Shown piece after piece: positions 36,961-47,122 of a stretch of DNA of 64,000 bases. A program made the translations under genes and the position numbers. Within the stretch, counting starts at the first letter, position 1. Every line of letters starts with the position of its first letter. The stretch is taken from assembly GCF_000708285.2 (NCBI RefSeq), contig NZ_JAUG01000002.1:1-64000 (forward strand), given 5' to 3'. The notes under the pieces were generated by a model. That model ran no database searches and was not told the origin of the DNA. It was given only the letters and a program-made list of their open reading frames with translations. The stretch comes from Pedobacter borealis DSM 19626. Its GTDB lineage: Bacteria > Bacteroidota > Bacteroidia > Sphingobacteriales > Sphingobacteriaceae.

Positions 36961-37251
36961 ATGGCGTTAAACCTTAAACCAATTGCTGGCAGTTCGAACA
37001 GAGTAATAGTTGAACCGGCTGCGGCAGAAGAGAAAACTGCATCAGGTTTGTATATTCCTGATACTGCAAAAGAAAAACCATCTAAAGGAACTGTAGTTTC
37101 GGTTTCTGAAGAAGATGCTGAAGGTAAAAAAGCGAGTGTAAAAGTTGGCGATGTTGTAATTTATGGTAAATACGGTGGTACCGAATTCCCTTACGAAGGT
37201 AAAGATTACTTAATTATGCGCGAAACTGATATTTACGCTGTTGTTGGGTAA
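36961..37251 (+). CDS. groES: Co-chaperonin GroES
   Basis: A 96-residue co-chaperonin that caps the GroEL folding chamber. The start is the ATG at 36961 (MALNLKPIAGSSNRVIVEP); a longer frame from 36904 adds 19 unrelated residues and is rejected. Features are the mobile loop EEKTASGLYIPDTAKEKPSKGTV and the conserved GDVVIYGKYGGTEF. The gene is followed after 101 bases by groEL on the same strand, a standard heat-shock operon. Confidence 0.97.
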   Translation: MALNLKPIAGSSNRVIVEPAAAEEKTASGLYIPDTAKEKPSKGTVVSVSEEDAEGKKASVKVGDVVIYGKYGGTEFPYEGKDYLIMRETDIYAVVG

Positions 37252-37352
37252 AAATTAAAATGTTACAACGTTACAATGTTGTAATGTTATATAAATCGGA
37301 GGAGTGAAATGTTTCAACCTTCCAACATTAAAACTTTAAAATATTCTTAAAA

Positions 37353-38987
37353 ATGTCAAAACAAGTAAAATATAACGTAGAAGCTCGTGATGCCCTGAAA
37401 AGAGGTGTTGATATTCTTGCAAATGCAGTAAAAGTAACATTAGGTCCAAAAGGCCGTAACGTAATTATCGATAAGAAATTCGGTTCACCAGCGATCACTA
37501 AAGATGGTGTTACAGTTGCAAAAGAAATCGAATTGAAAGATGCCGTTGAGAACATGGGTGCTCAAATGGTTAAAGAAGTAGCTTCAAAAACAGCTGATAT
37601 TGCTGGTGATGGTACTACTACTGCAACTGTATTGGCTCAGGCAATTATTACTACAGGTATTAAAAACGTTGCTGCTGGTGCAAACCCAATGGATTTAAAA
37701 CGTGGTATTGACAAAGCGGTTGCTGCTGTTGTAGAAAACTTAAAATCTCAATCACAAGCGGTTGGTGATGATAACAATAAAATTAAACAAGTTGCCTCTA
37801 TCTCGGCTAACAACGACGAAGTTATCGGTTCGTTAATTGCTGAGGCAATGAGCAAAGTTGGTAAAGATGGCGTAATTACTGTTGAGGAAGCAAAAGGTAC
37901 TGAAACTGAAGTTAAAACAGTTGAAGGTATGCAATTTGACAGAGGTTATTTATCTCCATACTTTGTTACCAATGCAGATAAAATGGAAGCTGAATTAGAA
38001 AATCCTTACATTTTAATCTACGACAAAAAAATCAGTAACATGAAAGAATTGTTACCGGTTTTAGAAAAAACTGTTCAAACTGGCAAACCATTGGTTATCA
38101 TTTCTGAAGATTTAGATGGCGAAGCTTTAGCAACATTGGTCGTTAACAAAATCCGCGGTTCGTTAAAAGTTGTTGCTGTTAAAGCCCCAGGGTTCGGTGA
38201 TAGAAGAAAAGCAATGTTAGAAGACATCGCGATCTTAACAGGTGGTATTGTGGTATCAGAAGAAAGAGGTTACAAATTAGAAAATGCCGATTTAACTTAT
38301 TTAGGTTCTGCTGAAAAAGTTGTTGTTGATAAAGACAATACAACTGTAATTAACGGTGCTGGTAACTCAGATGATATTAAATCGCGTGTTAGCCAAATTA
38401 AATCTCAGATCGAAACGACTACATCTGATTACGATAAAGAAAAATTACAAGAGCGTTTGGCTAAATTAGCTGGCGGTGTTGCCGTTCTTTACGTAGGTGC
38501 AGCTAGTGAGGTTGAAATGAAAGAGAAAAAAGACCGTGTTGATGATGCTTTACATGCAACCCGTGCGGCTGTAGAAGAAGGTATTGTTGCTGGTGGTGGT
38601 GTTGCTTTTATCCGTGCAGTTGAAGCTTTAGCGGATTTAAAAGGTGCTAATGAAGATGAAAATACTGGTATCCAGATCATCCGTCGTGCTATCGAAGAGC
38701 CATTACGTCAGATTTGCGAAAATGCAGGTATTGAAGGTTCTATCGTAGTTCAAAAAGTTAAAGAAGGTAAAGCTGATTTCGGGTACAATGCACGTACTGA
38801 TGTTTACGAAAACTTAATTAGTGCTGGTGTTATCGATCCAACTAAAGTAAGCCGTGTAGCGTTAGAAAATGCAGCGTCTATTGCAGCAATGTTATTAACT
38901 ACTGAAGTTGTTTTAGCAGATGAACCTGAAGAAGGTGGTGCTCCAATGCCTCCAATGGGAGGCGGTGGCATGGGTGGTATGATGTAA
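37353..38987 (+). CDS. groEL: Chaperonin GroEL
   Basis: A 544-residue 60-kDa chaperonin, full length, forming the double-ring ATP-driven folding machine. Diagnostic sequences are [31 protein letters not shown], the apical-domain [17 protein letters not shown], and the C-terminal Gly/Met tail [14 protein letters not shown]. It is co-transcribed with groES and followed by a strong terminator. Codon choice is more uniform than in neighbouring genes, as expected for a highly expressed protein. Confidence 0.99.
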   Translation: MSKQVKYNVEARDALKRGVDILANAVKVTLGPKGRNVIIDKKFGSPAITKDGVTVAKEIELKDAVENMGAQMVKEVASKTADIAGDGTTTATVLAQAIITTGIKNVAAGANPMDLKRGIDKAVAAVVENLKSQSQAVGDDNNKIKQVASISANNDEVIGSLIAEAMSKVGKDGVITVEEAKGTETEVKTVEGMQFDRGYLSPYFVTNADKMEAELENPYILIYDKKISNMKELLPVLEKTVQTGKPLVIISEDLDGEALATLVVNKIRGSLKVVAVKAPGFGDRRKAMLEDIAILTGGIVVSEERGYKLENADLTYLGSAEKVVVDKDNTTVINGAGNSDDIKSRVSQIKSQIETTTSDYDKEKLQERLAKLAGGVAVLYVGAASEVEMKEKKDRVDDALHATRAAVEEGIVAGGGVAFIRAVEALADLKGANEDENTGIQIIRRAIEEPLRQICENAGIEGSIVVQKVKEGKADFGYNARTDVYENLISAGVIDPTKVSRVALENAASIAAMLLTTEVVLADEPEEGGAPMPPMGGGGMGGMM

Positions 38988-39025
38988 TACCATTCCATAG
39001 CGAAACTATTTCGTGTAAAAATATT

Positions 39026-39057
39026 CCCTCAAGGTATAATGCCTTGAGGGTTTTTTT
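39026..39057 (+). terminator. Rho-independent terminator after groEL
   Basis: Perfect nine-base stem CCCTCAAGG / CCTTGAGGG (39026-39034, 39042-39050) with a seven-base loop, followed by seven T. It ends the groES-groEL transcript. Confidence 0.94.
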
Positions 39058-39283
39058 ATGCCTTTTTACAGCAAAAAAGAGGCTTTATCGATTCTATAAC
39101 CCATTCATTTAGTTGATGTTGGTGTAAAATTTTGTAAGTACAGCACTAAAATCACGTTCTTTGCAAGCGAATATTTATTGACGCGTCTTAGGTCTAATAC
39201 TCATTTCTGAGATTGGATTAAAGCAAGGTTCACTAACAAAGCTTCCAGAACGCAATAAAATCATTCCCTAGTGTTAGAGATTT

Positions 39284-42200
39284 ATGAAGATTCGTTGTAA
39301 AAGGAAATGGCTTTCTTTTGTCCTGTTTTTTGGGGCATTTTTGTTCACGTCAAATGTTTTCGCCCAAATTACCATAGGCTCAGTCGATGCAGGCCCCTTT
39401 ACCCCAGGCAGTACCATTGCAATTCCATTTAAAGTACCAACAAGCTGCATATCGCAGGGAAATCAATTTCAACTGTACTTATCAGATCAAAATGGAAATT
39501 TTGGTGCCGAAACACTTATTGGCACATACGTGGGTTTTTACAGCACTTATGTAAATGGTATACTTCCTGTTGGTCTTACTCCAGGCAGAGGCTATAGGGT
39601 GAGGGTAAAATCAACCGATCCGGCATCCGTGAGCGCGGCCTCGTCGGCATTTGAAGTAAGGGCAGGAACAGCAGTTGAGGCGAAGTTAACTTCAACATTG
39701 TTAAATGCGGCAAACAGCGGAACCTTTGGTACCTGTATCAGTAGAGCCAATAATTCTTTCTCCCTCACAAACGAATCTACAGCAAATAGTACCGTTACCG
39801 CAATCATTACCGATGAAGTAAACGGCGGAACCTTGCCGCCAATCCCTTTTCCTACAGCAATACAGACGTTTACTGCCCAACAAGCACATTACACTATTTA
39901 CACAAAAGCAGTAATGCCAAATGGTGCTATGGCTACAAAAGCCTATCTGCTGATCAACAACAAAGTGATAACAGCCTTTGCCAATACCGGAAATACGGTA
40001 CTATGCTTACCATCTTCCGATTTTACCTTTAATGTCGATGTTACTTCAACATCAGGTATTCAAAACAATTTCCCTGGAGATATTTATACCATCACATGGG
40101 GTGATCAAGCTACAACTACCCACACACTTTGTGAAATTATTGCCAACGGTGGCAAGGTAACACATTCTTATACCAAATCATCTTCTGGAAGTGTTTCCAC
40201 GTCAAGTGCCGGCACAATTTACAATGCCTTTGATGTATCCATCCGCGTATCTAATGCTTTCTGTTCTACCATGGGCACACCCGTTTCTTCTTCTGCTAAA
40301 GTAGTGGTAAAACCAATAAACTCATTTACATTTAATACACCAGGCTGTACAAATGCCAATATTACATTTGTTAACACCTCCCTTTTGGGCGAAAACCCAA
40401 ACACCAATACAGCAGCCTATACCCCAAATAATGTAACTTATAACTGGTATGTTGATGGCGTGATTAAAGCCGCTGACAAACCCAAATCATACAATTTTGT
40501 ATACAAGTTTCCAACTCATAGAGAGTATACTGTTCGGTTGAAATCTAAAAATATTACAGGCGAGTGCGATGCCGATCCGGTAGAAATGAAAATCTGTATC
40601 CAAGATCCGCCGAAGCCAGCATTTAGTTTACCATCAAATCCAATCTGTGCGGGAACAACATTAAAAGCTTCTGATCTTTCGGTTTTAGATAATATCTGTG
40701 ATGCAGCCAACAGTTACTTTTGGTCAGTTTCTCCTGCGGTTGGTTTTACAGGGAGCACAAGTGCAAGAAGTAAAGAACCTGAATTCAATTTCACCAATCC
40801 AGGTACTTACACCATCACCTTAAATATTACTACGCCGTCTTGCGGTGTAGTAACAAGTCAGCCACAAACTGTTGTGGTAAATGAAAGCCCGGTAGCTACA
40901 CTATCACCTGATATCACGCTGTGTAATCTCGCTACTTACGATTTTAAAAATACCACAACAGGGCCAACCCAAACATTAATTACAGGTACCACAAAAGATT
41001 TACCCGATAGTTATACCTGGACAGTTTCACCATCAGGATCGGGCACCTATAACTTTACTGGTGGCACAACCGCCAATTCTAAATATCCATCGATAAAATT
41101 CAATAGCTACGACACTTATACGATAAAGGTTGTCCATAAAAATAATTGCGGCACGGCCGAAGATACCCAAATCCTAACCTTCAGTACGGCACCAGTGATT
41201 AGCGCTGGGCCAGATCAAAGCATCTGTTTTAACGAACCCAGTTTTACACTTAGCGGAACCATAACCGGAGCCACTACGACACAAACCTGGATTGGCGGAT
41301 TAGGAAGATTTACACCTAGCAGAAATGATTTAACCGTAACCTACACACCAACCGCAGCCGAAAAAACAGCGGGCACTGTTACTTTACGGTTAAGGGTTAC
41401 TACCGCACTCGCCGCCCCTTGTAACCAGATTGATGATGATATCATTCTTAAAATAAAACCCAATATCAGTTTAACGAGTGCAGCGGCTAAAACCATCTGT
41501 ACAGGCAATAGCGTTGCATACAGTCCAACTTCAGCAGTAGCAGGTGTAACCTATACCTGGACAGCGACTGGAACTGCAACTGGCTATACCGCTAATGGAA
41601 GCGGCCCCATTAACGATATCCTCACCAATACCGATCTTAATGCCGATGCAAGCGTAACTTATATCATCACTCCCCATTTTGATGGCTGCGATGGAACGCC
41701 ATTTAATTTAGTGGTTACCATTAAACCCAACCCTATTGTAACACCGACTGCAGCTAATGCGAGCATCTGTAACGCCACTTCATCGGCCATAACCTTAACA
41801 ACAAACCTAACAGGGGTAAACTATACCTACACTAGCGTGATAACCAGAGCAATAACCGGAAATAGCAATAGAGCGGTAGCATCGGCAGGAACACAGATCA
41901 ACGATATTTTAACAAATTCTGGTACCACCGCAGGTACAGTAACCTACACCATTACACCTGTATCTACAAATGGTTGCCCAGGTACACCAGCCAGCATTAC
42001 CATTACGGTTTTGCCAAGCGCAACACTGCCAAATGCCGGCCCGGATGAAGCGATCTGCAACGCCAGTACTTATACCCTAAAAGGAAATACACCAATAGTT
42101 GGTACAGGCAAATGGACAATCGTTACTGCGCCAACAGCTGTAACTTTTGCAGATGACACAAAGGGCAATACAACAATCAGCGGGTTACAGCCTGGAAATA

Positions 42201-45200
42201 CTTACACCTTTAAATGGACAATAAGCGACACCAACTGTTCCACATCCAGCGATGATGTTCAGGTCACCGTTAACCCGCTCAGTGTTGGCGGCACAACCAC
42301 TGGCGACGTAAATGTATGTGCGGGTGCAAATAGCGGAAACATCAGTTTAACAGGCCAAGTTGGAAACATTATCCGCTGGGAAAGATCTATCGATAACGGG
42401 GTAAATTGGTCTACAATTACCTCAACAACAAATCCTTATGTATATTCGAACCTCAGCATTACCACACAATACCGTGCAGTAGTACAAAGTGGCAGTTGTG
42501 CAGAAGCCATATCAACCCTAACCAAAATCACTGTAAATCCGGGCACCGTTGCGGCAAATGCAGGTGCAGATCAAAACTTATGCAGTGGAAATGGCATTAC
42601 CTTAAATGGCAACAATCCTTCACCTAACAGCGGTACATGGACTTTAACATCAGCACAAACTGGCATTACCATAACCGATCCTACACTTTACAACACCGCG
42701 GTTACCGGTTTGGTGCCAGGTCAAACTTATACCTTCCGGTGGACTATTTCTGGTTTCAATGGCTGCCCTCCATCTGTAGATGACGTAACGGTTACGTATT
42801 ACTCACCTGTTACCAATAATATTAGTGCATCATCAGCGCCAGTTTGTGCAGGGCAAAACATCACCATTACAGGTGATATGCCTACTGGCGGAACGGGAAC
42901 ATTTGCCTACCAATGGCAGAGCAGTGCCGACGGAAATACCTGGAGCAATATTCCTTCGGCCATCAATAAAGACATAAGCCTAATTGTAAGCACCTCAACC
43001 TATTTCAGAAGATTGGTGAACAGCACCATCTGTACATCAACTAGTAATTCGCTACAGATTACTGTTTTGCCCGGCCTAACCAACAATACCATTTCTGCAG
43101 ATCAAAACATCTGCGTCGGCACAGTTGCTGCAACTTTAACAGGTACTATGCCGAGTGGTGGTAGCGGAACTTACGTGTACCAATGGCAATCGAGCTTAAA
43201 TGGAACAGCCTGGAGCGATGTATTGGGCGCCAACAGCATAAGCTTTACGCCGCCAACACCAACGGTAACTATTTACTACCGTCGATCGGTAGCCAGCGGC
43301 CCTTGCAGTAACAATTTAAGCAACCAGATTAAGATAACGGTTAATCCACATGCTAAGGCAGAATTAGTTTTTAATACAGATAAAGGTTGTTCACCCTTTG
43401 TTTTAACGCCAACCAATATATCGGCTACGCCTTATATAGACCGCAACAATACTTACACCTGGTTTGCCAATGGCGTACAGATTGGTACAGGAATTACCTT
43501 TCCTGGCTATACCATTGCAACAGACAACGAAAGCGTTATTATCAAATTGGCCGTAACAAGCAGCCTCGGCTGTAATAGTGATGAAACCAGTCATACTTTT
43601 AGCACAATACAAAATGTAACCGCCGCCTATACACAAAATGCAACATCTGGCTGCGGGCCATTAAGTGTTGTTTTTACCAATACTTCCAATTCGCTAACAG
43701 CAGCTACCTTTAACTGGGATTTTGGAAATGGTACCACTTCAAATTTAGCTCAGCCAGCAGCTGTTACCTATCAGCCAGCCCCAACAGGAAAAGATCTTAC
43801 TTACACTGTTACTTTAAAGGCCACCACCGCTTGTGGCACCACCACACAAACTTCAACCGTTTTAATAAAAGCAAAACCAGTTTCCGTTTTTTCTCCTGAT
43901 AAAACAACGGGCTGCTCTCCTCTCCCTGTTACCTTTAGCAATACTTCACCTGGAAATTATACCAACTATACCTACGATTTTGGAGATGGCTCGGCACCTT
44001 TAACTGTTACAGATAAGAATAGTATAGGCCATACCTATACCACTTTAACTGTTAAAGACTATGTTGTAAAAATGACTGCAACTAATGAATGTGGAAGCAA
44101 TGAGTCACAATATTCTATCCGCGTTTCGCCTAATGACATTACGCCAGAATTGGTAGTAAACAGCAACCAACTTAAAGGTTGTGCACCTTTAAAAGTCGAT
44201 TTCTTTAACAATACCAAAGGTGCCTGCACTTTTGTTTATGATTTTGGCGATGGAAGCACTACAGTAACCCATACTGCACCCGAAACCATATCACATACAT
44301 TTACCCAACCTGAAAAATATACCATTACCTTATACGCATCAAACAACTGTTCTAATGCTTCAACAATCGAAACTGTTGAAGTTTTGCCCCAACCCAGCAT
44401 AAGTTTTGCAGCAGATAAAACAAGTGGTTGTGATGGGGTTACCGTAAAGTTTAAAAATGCCAGTACTGGTGCAATAGGTTATGCTTGGGATTTTGGAGAT
44501 GGCTCGCTCACATCCAACGCTATAGAGCCTATACATACTTTTAATGGTTCGGGGAAAAATTATACAGTTACCTTAACAGCAACCAATGCACTTGACTGTA
44601 CAAACAGCACTACCATAGCCAATTTAATCCATGTTGTGCCACCACCTGTAGCAACTTTTACCGTTACTCCAGGCAATGAAGTATCTATTCCCAATTATTC
44701 ATTTGCCTTTAAGGATATCAGTACCGATGCCGTAAGCTGGGAATGGACTTTTGGTGATGGATCGGGATCAACCCTGCAAAACCCAAACCATACCTATGCC
44801 AATGAAGGCACTTATAATGTAACCCTAAAAGTGCTGAACAAAGAAGGTTGTTCTTCAAGCACCTTCCAATCGGTGCGGATTATTGGTGTACCGGGTTATT
44901 TAAATATCCCGAATTCATTTATGCCCGCAAGTGCGAAAAACGAGATTAAAATCTTCAAAGCAAAAGGTCGCGGCATAAAAGAGTGGCAAATGTCTGTTTT
45001 TAACAAATGGGGACAGTTACTTTGGGAAACGACTAAATTAGATGATAACGCACCGCTGGAGGGCTGGGACGGCACTTATAAAGGACAAGAACAACCGCAA
45101 GGTGTTTATTACTGGAAAGTAGATATAAAATTTATCAATGGCAGCGATTGGAAAGGGATGACTTACGATTCATCTCCTCCAAAGAAAACGGGTGTAATAT

Positions 45201-45214
45201 ATTTAATAAGATGA
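39284..45214 (+). CDS. Giant PKD-domain cell-surface protein with type B T9SS sorting domain
   Basis: A 1976-residue exported protein. A signal peptide covers about 1-28 (ending VFAQ). The body is Thr/Ser/Asn-rich with many Ig-like and PKD-like beta domains. Late copies with the FGDG/FGNG core are FNWDFGNG, YTYDFGDG, FVYDFGDG, YAWDFGDG and WEWTFGDG. The C-terminus (about 1870-1976, IPNSFMPASAKNEIKIF to VIYLIR) is the gliding-motility-associated type B domain that targets proteins to the type IX secretion system. The likely role is a surface adhesin or SprB-like filament. The stop overlaps the start of a PorP/SprF gene (ATGA), which fits coupled production of substrate and partner. Confidence 0.93.
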   Translation: MKIRCKRKWLSFVLFFGAFLFTSNVFAQITIGSVDAGPFTPGSTIAIPFKVPTSCISQGNQFQLYLSDQNGNFGAETLIGTYVGFYSTYVNGILPVGLTPGRGYRVRVKSTDPASVSAASSAFEVRAGTAVEAKLTSTLLNAANSGTFGTCISRANNSFSLTNESTANSTVTAIITDEVNGGTLPPIPFPTAIQTFTAQQAHYTIYTKAVMPNGAMATKAYLLINNKVITAFANTGNTVLCLPSSDFTFNVDVTSTSGIQNNFPGDIYTITWGDQATTTHTLCEIIANGGKVTHSYTKSSSGSVSTSSAGTIYNAFDVSIRVSNAFCSTMGTPVSSSAKVVVKPINSFTFNTPGCTNANITFVNTSLLGENPNTNTAAYTPNNVTYNWYVDGVIKAADKPKSYNFVYKFPTHREYTVRLKSKNITGECDADPVEMKICIQDPPKPAFSLPSNPICAGTTLKASDLSVLDNICDAANSYFWSVSPAVGFTGSTSARSKEPEFNFTNPGTYTITLNITTPSCGVVTSQPQTVVVNESPVATLSPDITLCNLATYDFKNTTTGPTQTLITGTTKDLPDSYTWTVSPSGSGTYNFTGGTTANSKYPSIKFNSYDTYTIKVVHKNNCGTAEDTQILTFSTAPVISAGPDQSICFNEPSFTLSGTITGATTTQTWIGGLGRFTPSRNDLTVTYTPTAAEKTAGTVTLRLRVTTALAAPCNQIDDDIILKIKPNISLTSAAAKTICTGNSVAYSPTSAVAGVTYTWTATGTATGYTANGSGPINDILTNTDLNADASVTYIITPHFDGCDGTPFNLVVTIKPNPIVTPTAANASICNATSSAITLTTNLTGVNYTYTSVITRAITGNSNRAVASAGTQINDILTNSGTTAGTVTYTITPVSTNGCPGTPASITITVLPSATLPNAGPDEAICNASTYTLKGNTPIVGTGKWTIVTAPTAVTFADDTKGNTTISGLQPGNTYTFKWTISDTNCSTSSDDVQVTVNPLSVGGTTTGDVNVCAGANSGNISLTGQVGNIIRWERSIDNGVNWSTITSTTNPYVYSNLSITTQYRAVVQSGSCAEAISTLTKITVNPGTVAANAGADQNLCSGNGITLNGNNPSPNSGTWTLTSAQTGITITDPTLYNTAVTGLVPGQTYTFRWTISGFNGCPPSVDDVTVTYYSPVTNNISASSAPVCAGQNITITGDMPTGGTGTFAYQWQSSADGNTWSNIPSAINKDISLIVSTSTYFRRLVNSTICTSTSNSLQITVLPGLTNNTISADQNICVGTVAATLTGTMPSGGSGTYVYQWQSSLNGTAWSDVLGANSISFTPPTPTVTIYYRRSVASGPCSNNLSNQIKITVNPHAKAELVFNTDKGCSPFVLTPTNISATPYIDRNNTYTWFANGVQIGTGITFPGYTIATDNESVIIKLAVTSSLGCNSDETSHTFSTIQNVTAAYTQNATSGCGPLSVVFTNTSNSLTAATFNWDFGNGTTSNLAQPAAVTYQPAPTGKDLTYTVTLKATTACGTTTQTSTVLIKAKPVSVFSPDKTTGCSPLPVTFSNTSPGNYTNYTYDFGDGSAPLTVTDKNSIGHTYTTLTVKDYVVKMTATNECGSNESQYSIRVSPNDITPELVVNSNQLKGCAPLKVDFFNNTKGACTFVYDFGDGSTTVTHTAPETISHTFTQPEKYTITLYASNNCSNASTIETVEVLPQPSISFAADKTSGCDGVTVKFKNASTGAIGYAWDFGDGSLTSNAIEPIHTFNGSGKNYTVTLTATNALDCTNSTTIANLIHVVPPPVATFTVTPGNEVSIPNYSFAFKDISTDAVSWEWTFGDGSGSTLQNPNHTYANEGTYNVTLKVLNKEGCSSSTFQSVRIIGVPGYLNIPNSFMPASAKNEIKIFKAKGRGIKEWQMSVFNKWGQLLWETTKLDDNAPLEGWDGTYKGQEQPQGVYYWKVDIKFINGSDWKGMTYDSSPPKKTGVIYLIR

Positions 45215-46233
45215 TGAGGAGAGGGATAATATTATTTTGGCTTGCTTTAGTGTTGCCGTTAATGATTTCGGCGCAAGACCACATTTATTCGCAGTTTTAC
45301 AATGCGCCGATTTACTTAAATCCCGCTTTAACAGGTCAGTTTGAGGGCGACATTAGGTTTAATGCCTTATACCGCAACCAATGGACGGGTTTAGCCAGTA
45401 ACTTTTCGTACCTGAGTGCTTCTGGCGATCTCAATCTACGGAGATTAAACAGCGGCATTGGTCTAATTTTTAACCGCAGCAGCGAGGGTACTGCTTACCT
45501 GGTAAAGAACAATATTGCCCTAAGCTATTCCTATATTATCGGTGGAGACGATTTTGCCTTATCATTTGGCTTGCAGGGAGGCATTACCAACCAAAAGCTA
45601 AACTGGGATAAACTTGTTTTTGGTGATCAGATCGATATCAACACGGGTTACATTCCTGGTAGTATTTCTGGCGCCGAAAGACCAAGTGTAGATAGTCGGT
45701 ATTATTTCGATTCCAATGCAGGTGCCAACCTGGTGGTGGGAAAATTCATGATGGGATTAGCAGTACATCATCTTAACCGTCCGGATGAATCCTTATCAGG
45801 TTTTCAGGCCAAATTGCCGATGCGTATCTCAGGCAATTTAAGTTACAAGTTAACTTTGGTGCCAGATGAGTACGATCGCGATGGGAATTACCTCATCCCA
45901 TCCATTGTTGCCTACAAACAGGGCAACGTAAAATCGTTCAGTGCGGGCATGCAATATAAATATGCGGGCATAAATGCAGGCATATGGTACCTTAACGATG
46001 GAAATTCGAATGGAAATGATGCGATTGTTTTTTCTGTAATCTTCGATATTTTTAACCGCAGAACAAACGGCGAAAAATTCAGGTTAGGCATCAGTCATGA
46101 TGCTACAACCTCTAAAATCAACTACACCAATACCAGCGGAACATCTGAAATTGGTGTGGGTTATGAAAAATATTTTCCAAATAGTTCAAATGGTGGCCGG
46201 GCAAATGGCCTAAGATGTTACGATTTTTATTAA
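45211..46233 (+). CDS. PorP/SprF-family type IX secretion membrane protein
   Basis: A 340-residue outer-membrane beta-barrel protein. The start is the ATG at 45211, overlapping the adhesin's stop codon by four bases; the longer frame from a TTG at 45148 is rejected. The signal peptide ends ISAQ and is followed by the family opening DHIYSQFYNAPIYLNPALTGQFEGDIRFNALYRNQW-type sequence. Further motifs include GIGLIFNRSSEGTAYL and KFMMGLAVHHLNRPDES. SprF acts with SprB in Flavobacterium gliding, so this protein probably helps display the adjacent giant type B protein. Confidence 0.94.
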   Translation: MMRRGIILFWLALVLPLMISAQDHIYSQFYNAPIYLNPALTGQFEGDIRFNALYRNQWTGLASNFSYLSASGDLNLRRLNSGIGLIFNRSSEGTAYLVKNNIALSYSYIIGGDDFALSFGLQGGITNQKLNWDKLVFGDQIDINTGYIPGSISGAERPSVDSRYYFDSNAGANLVVGKFMMGLAVHHLNRPDESLSGFQAKLPMRISGNLSYKLTLVPDEYDRDGNYLIPSIVAYKQGNVKSFSAGMQYKYAGINAGIWYLNDGNSNGNDAIVFSVIFDIFNRRTNGEKFRLGISHDATTSKINYTNTSGTSEIGVGYEKYFPNSSNGGRANGLRCYDFY

Positions 46234-46256
46234 TTTGCCTTTGATAATTCAAGGCG

Positions 46257-46916
46257 ATGAACGAGATCATAGACCAAAACCATTTTATTACACAAAGTGA
46301 AATCAATAAATTTCTATTGGCAACCCTGCTTTGTGGCATAATCGGAGCAGAACGCGAATACAGAAGTAAATCTGCCGGACTCAAAACCATGATGATGATT
46401 GGTTTGGGTGCCACCCTATTTACCATTCTGTCCATCAAAATCGGACCAACCAGTCAAGACCGCATTGCCTCTAACATTGTTACTGGAATCGGTTTTTTAG
46501 GCGCTGGGGTAATTTTCAAGGAAGAAAACCGCGTTAAAGGGCTCACTACTGCCTGTATTATCTGGATTGTTGCTGCAATTGGAATGGCCGTAGGCTCTGG
46601 TTACTACGAACAGGCTATAGGGGTAACCATTGTGGTTTTGTTGGCACTGATTATTTTTCCCTTTTTAGAAGAAATTGGCGATCGTCGTTTTACCAAAAGG
46701 CTTTACCGCATTGTTAAAAAACAGCATACCCATGGCAATTTAGAAAGTTATGAAGAAGTTTTCCGTGAAAGTAAACTCAAACCACAACGAGGGAAACACC
46801 AATTGGTAGATAATATTATCACAGGAAACTGGATTGCTACAGGCACGCCTAAAAATCATCAGAAATTTGTAGAGCGCATGCTTAAGGATGATGAGATTAT
46901 TGAGTTTGATTTTTAA
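46257..46916 (+). CDS. MgtC/SapB-family membrane protein
   Basis: A 219-residue inner-membrane protein with four or five transmembrane segments in the first 145 residues. Conserved MgtC sequences are LCGIIGAEREYRSKSAGLKTMMMIGLGATLF, NIVTGIGFLGAGVIFKE and RVKGLTTACIIWIVAAIGMAVGSGYY. The cytoplasmic C-terminal 70 residues are less conserved. In pathogens MgtC limits ATP synthase and supports Mg-limited growth; in environmental bacteria the role is less clear. It ends four bases before the stop of the AT-rich island on the opposite strand, so it marks one boundary of that island. Confidence 0.94.
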   Translation: MNEIIDQNHFITQSEINKFLLATLLCGIIGAEREYRSKSAGLKTMMMIGLGATLFTILSIKIGPTSQDRIASNIVTGIGFLGAGVIFKEENRVKGLTTACIIWIVAAIGMAVGSGYYEQAIGVTIVVLLALIIFPFLEEIGDRRFTKRLYRIVKKQHTHGNLESYEEVFRESKLKPQRGKHQLVDNIITGNWIATGTPKNHQKFVERMLKDDEIIEFDF

Positions 46917-46920
46917 GGTT

Positions 46921-47118
46921 TTACACCTTCAAGGATAATAAATGATTACCACTTTTCTCACTATAAATCTCTCTTAAATAGCCATCTCGAAAATTTCTAC
47001 TCCAAACTAATTCAGTAACTCTAATAAAATAATTGTACCATTTTCTTTCTCCTAAAATTTCAGGATTAAGTTTTTTCGTGTTTATCGCTTTTAGAACTTT
47101 AGCTTCTAACTTATTCAT
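46921..47118 (-). CDS. Small orphan protein of the restriction-modification-like island
   Basis: A 65-residue basic protein (MNKLEAKVLKAINTKKL, then ERKWYNYFIRVTELVWSRN). It has no signal peptide or transmembrane segment and I do not recognise a family. It begins four bases after the stop of the putative nuclease gene on the same strand, so it is co-transcribed. Its AT content matches the two upstream island genes. It could be a controller or an inhibitor, or a fragment, but nothing in the sequence settles this. Confidence 0.65.
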   Translation of the reverse strand: MNKLEAKVLKAINTKKLNPEILGERKWYNYFIRVTELVWSRNFRDGYLREIYSEKSGNHLLSLKV

Positions 47119-47122
47119 TTCT

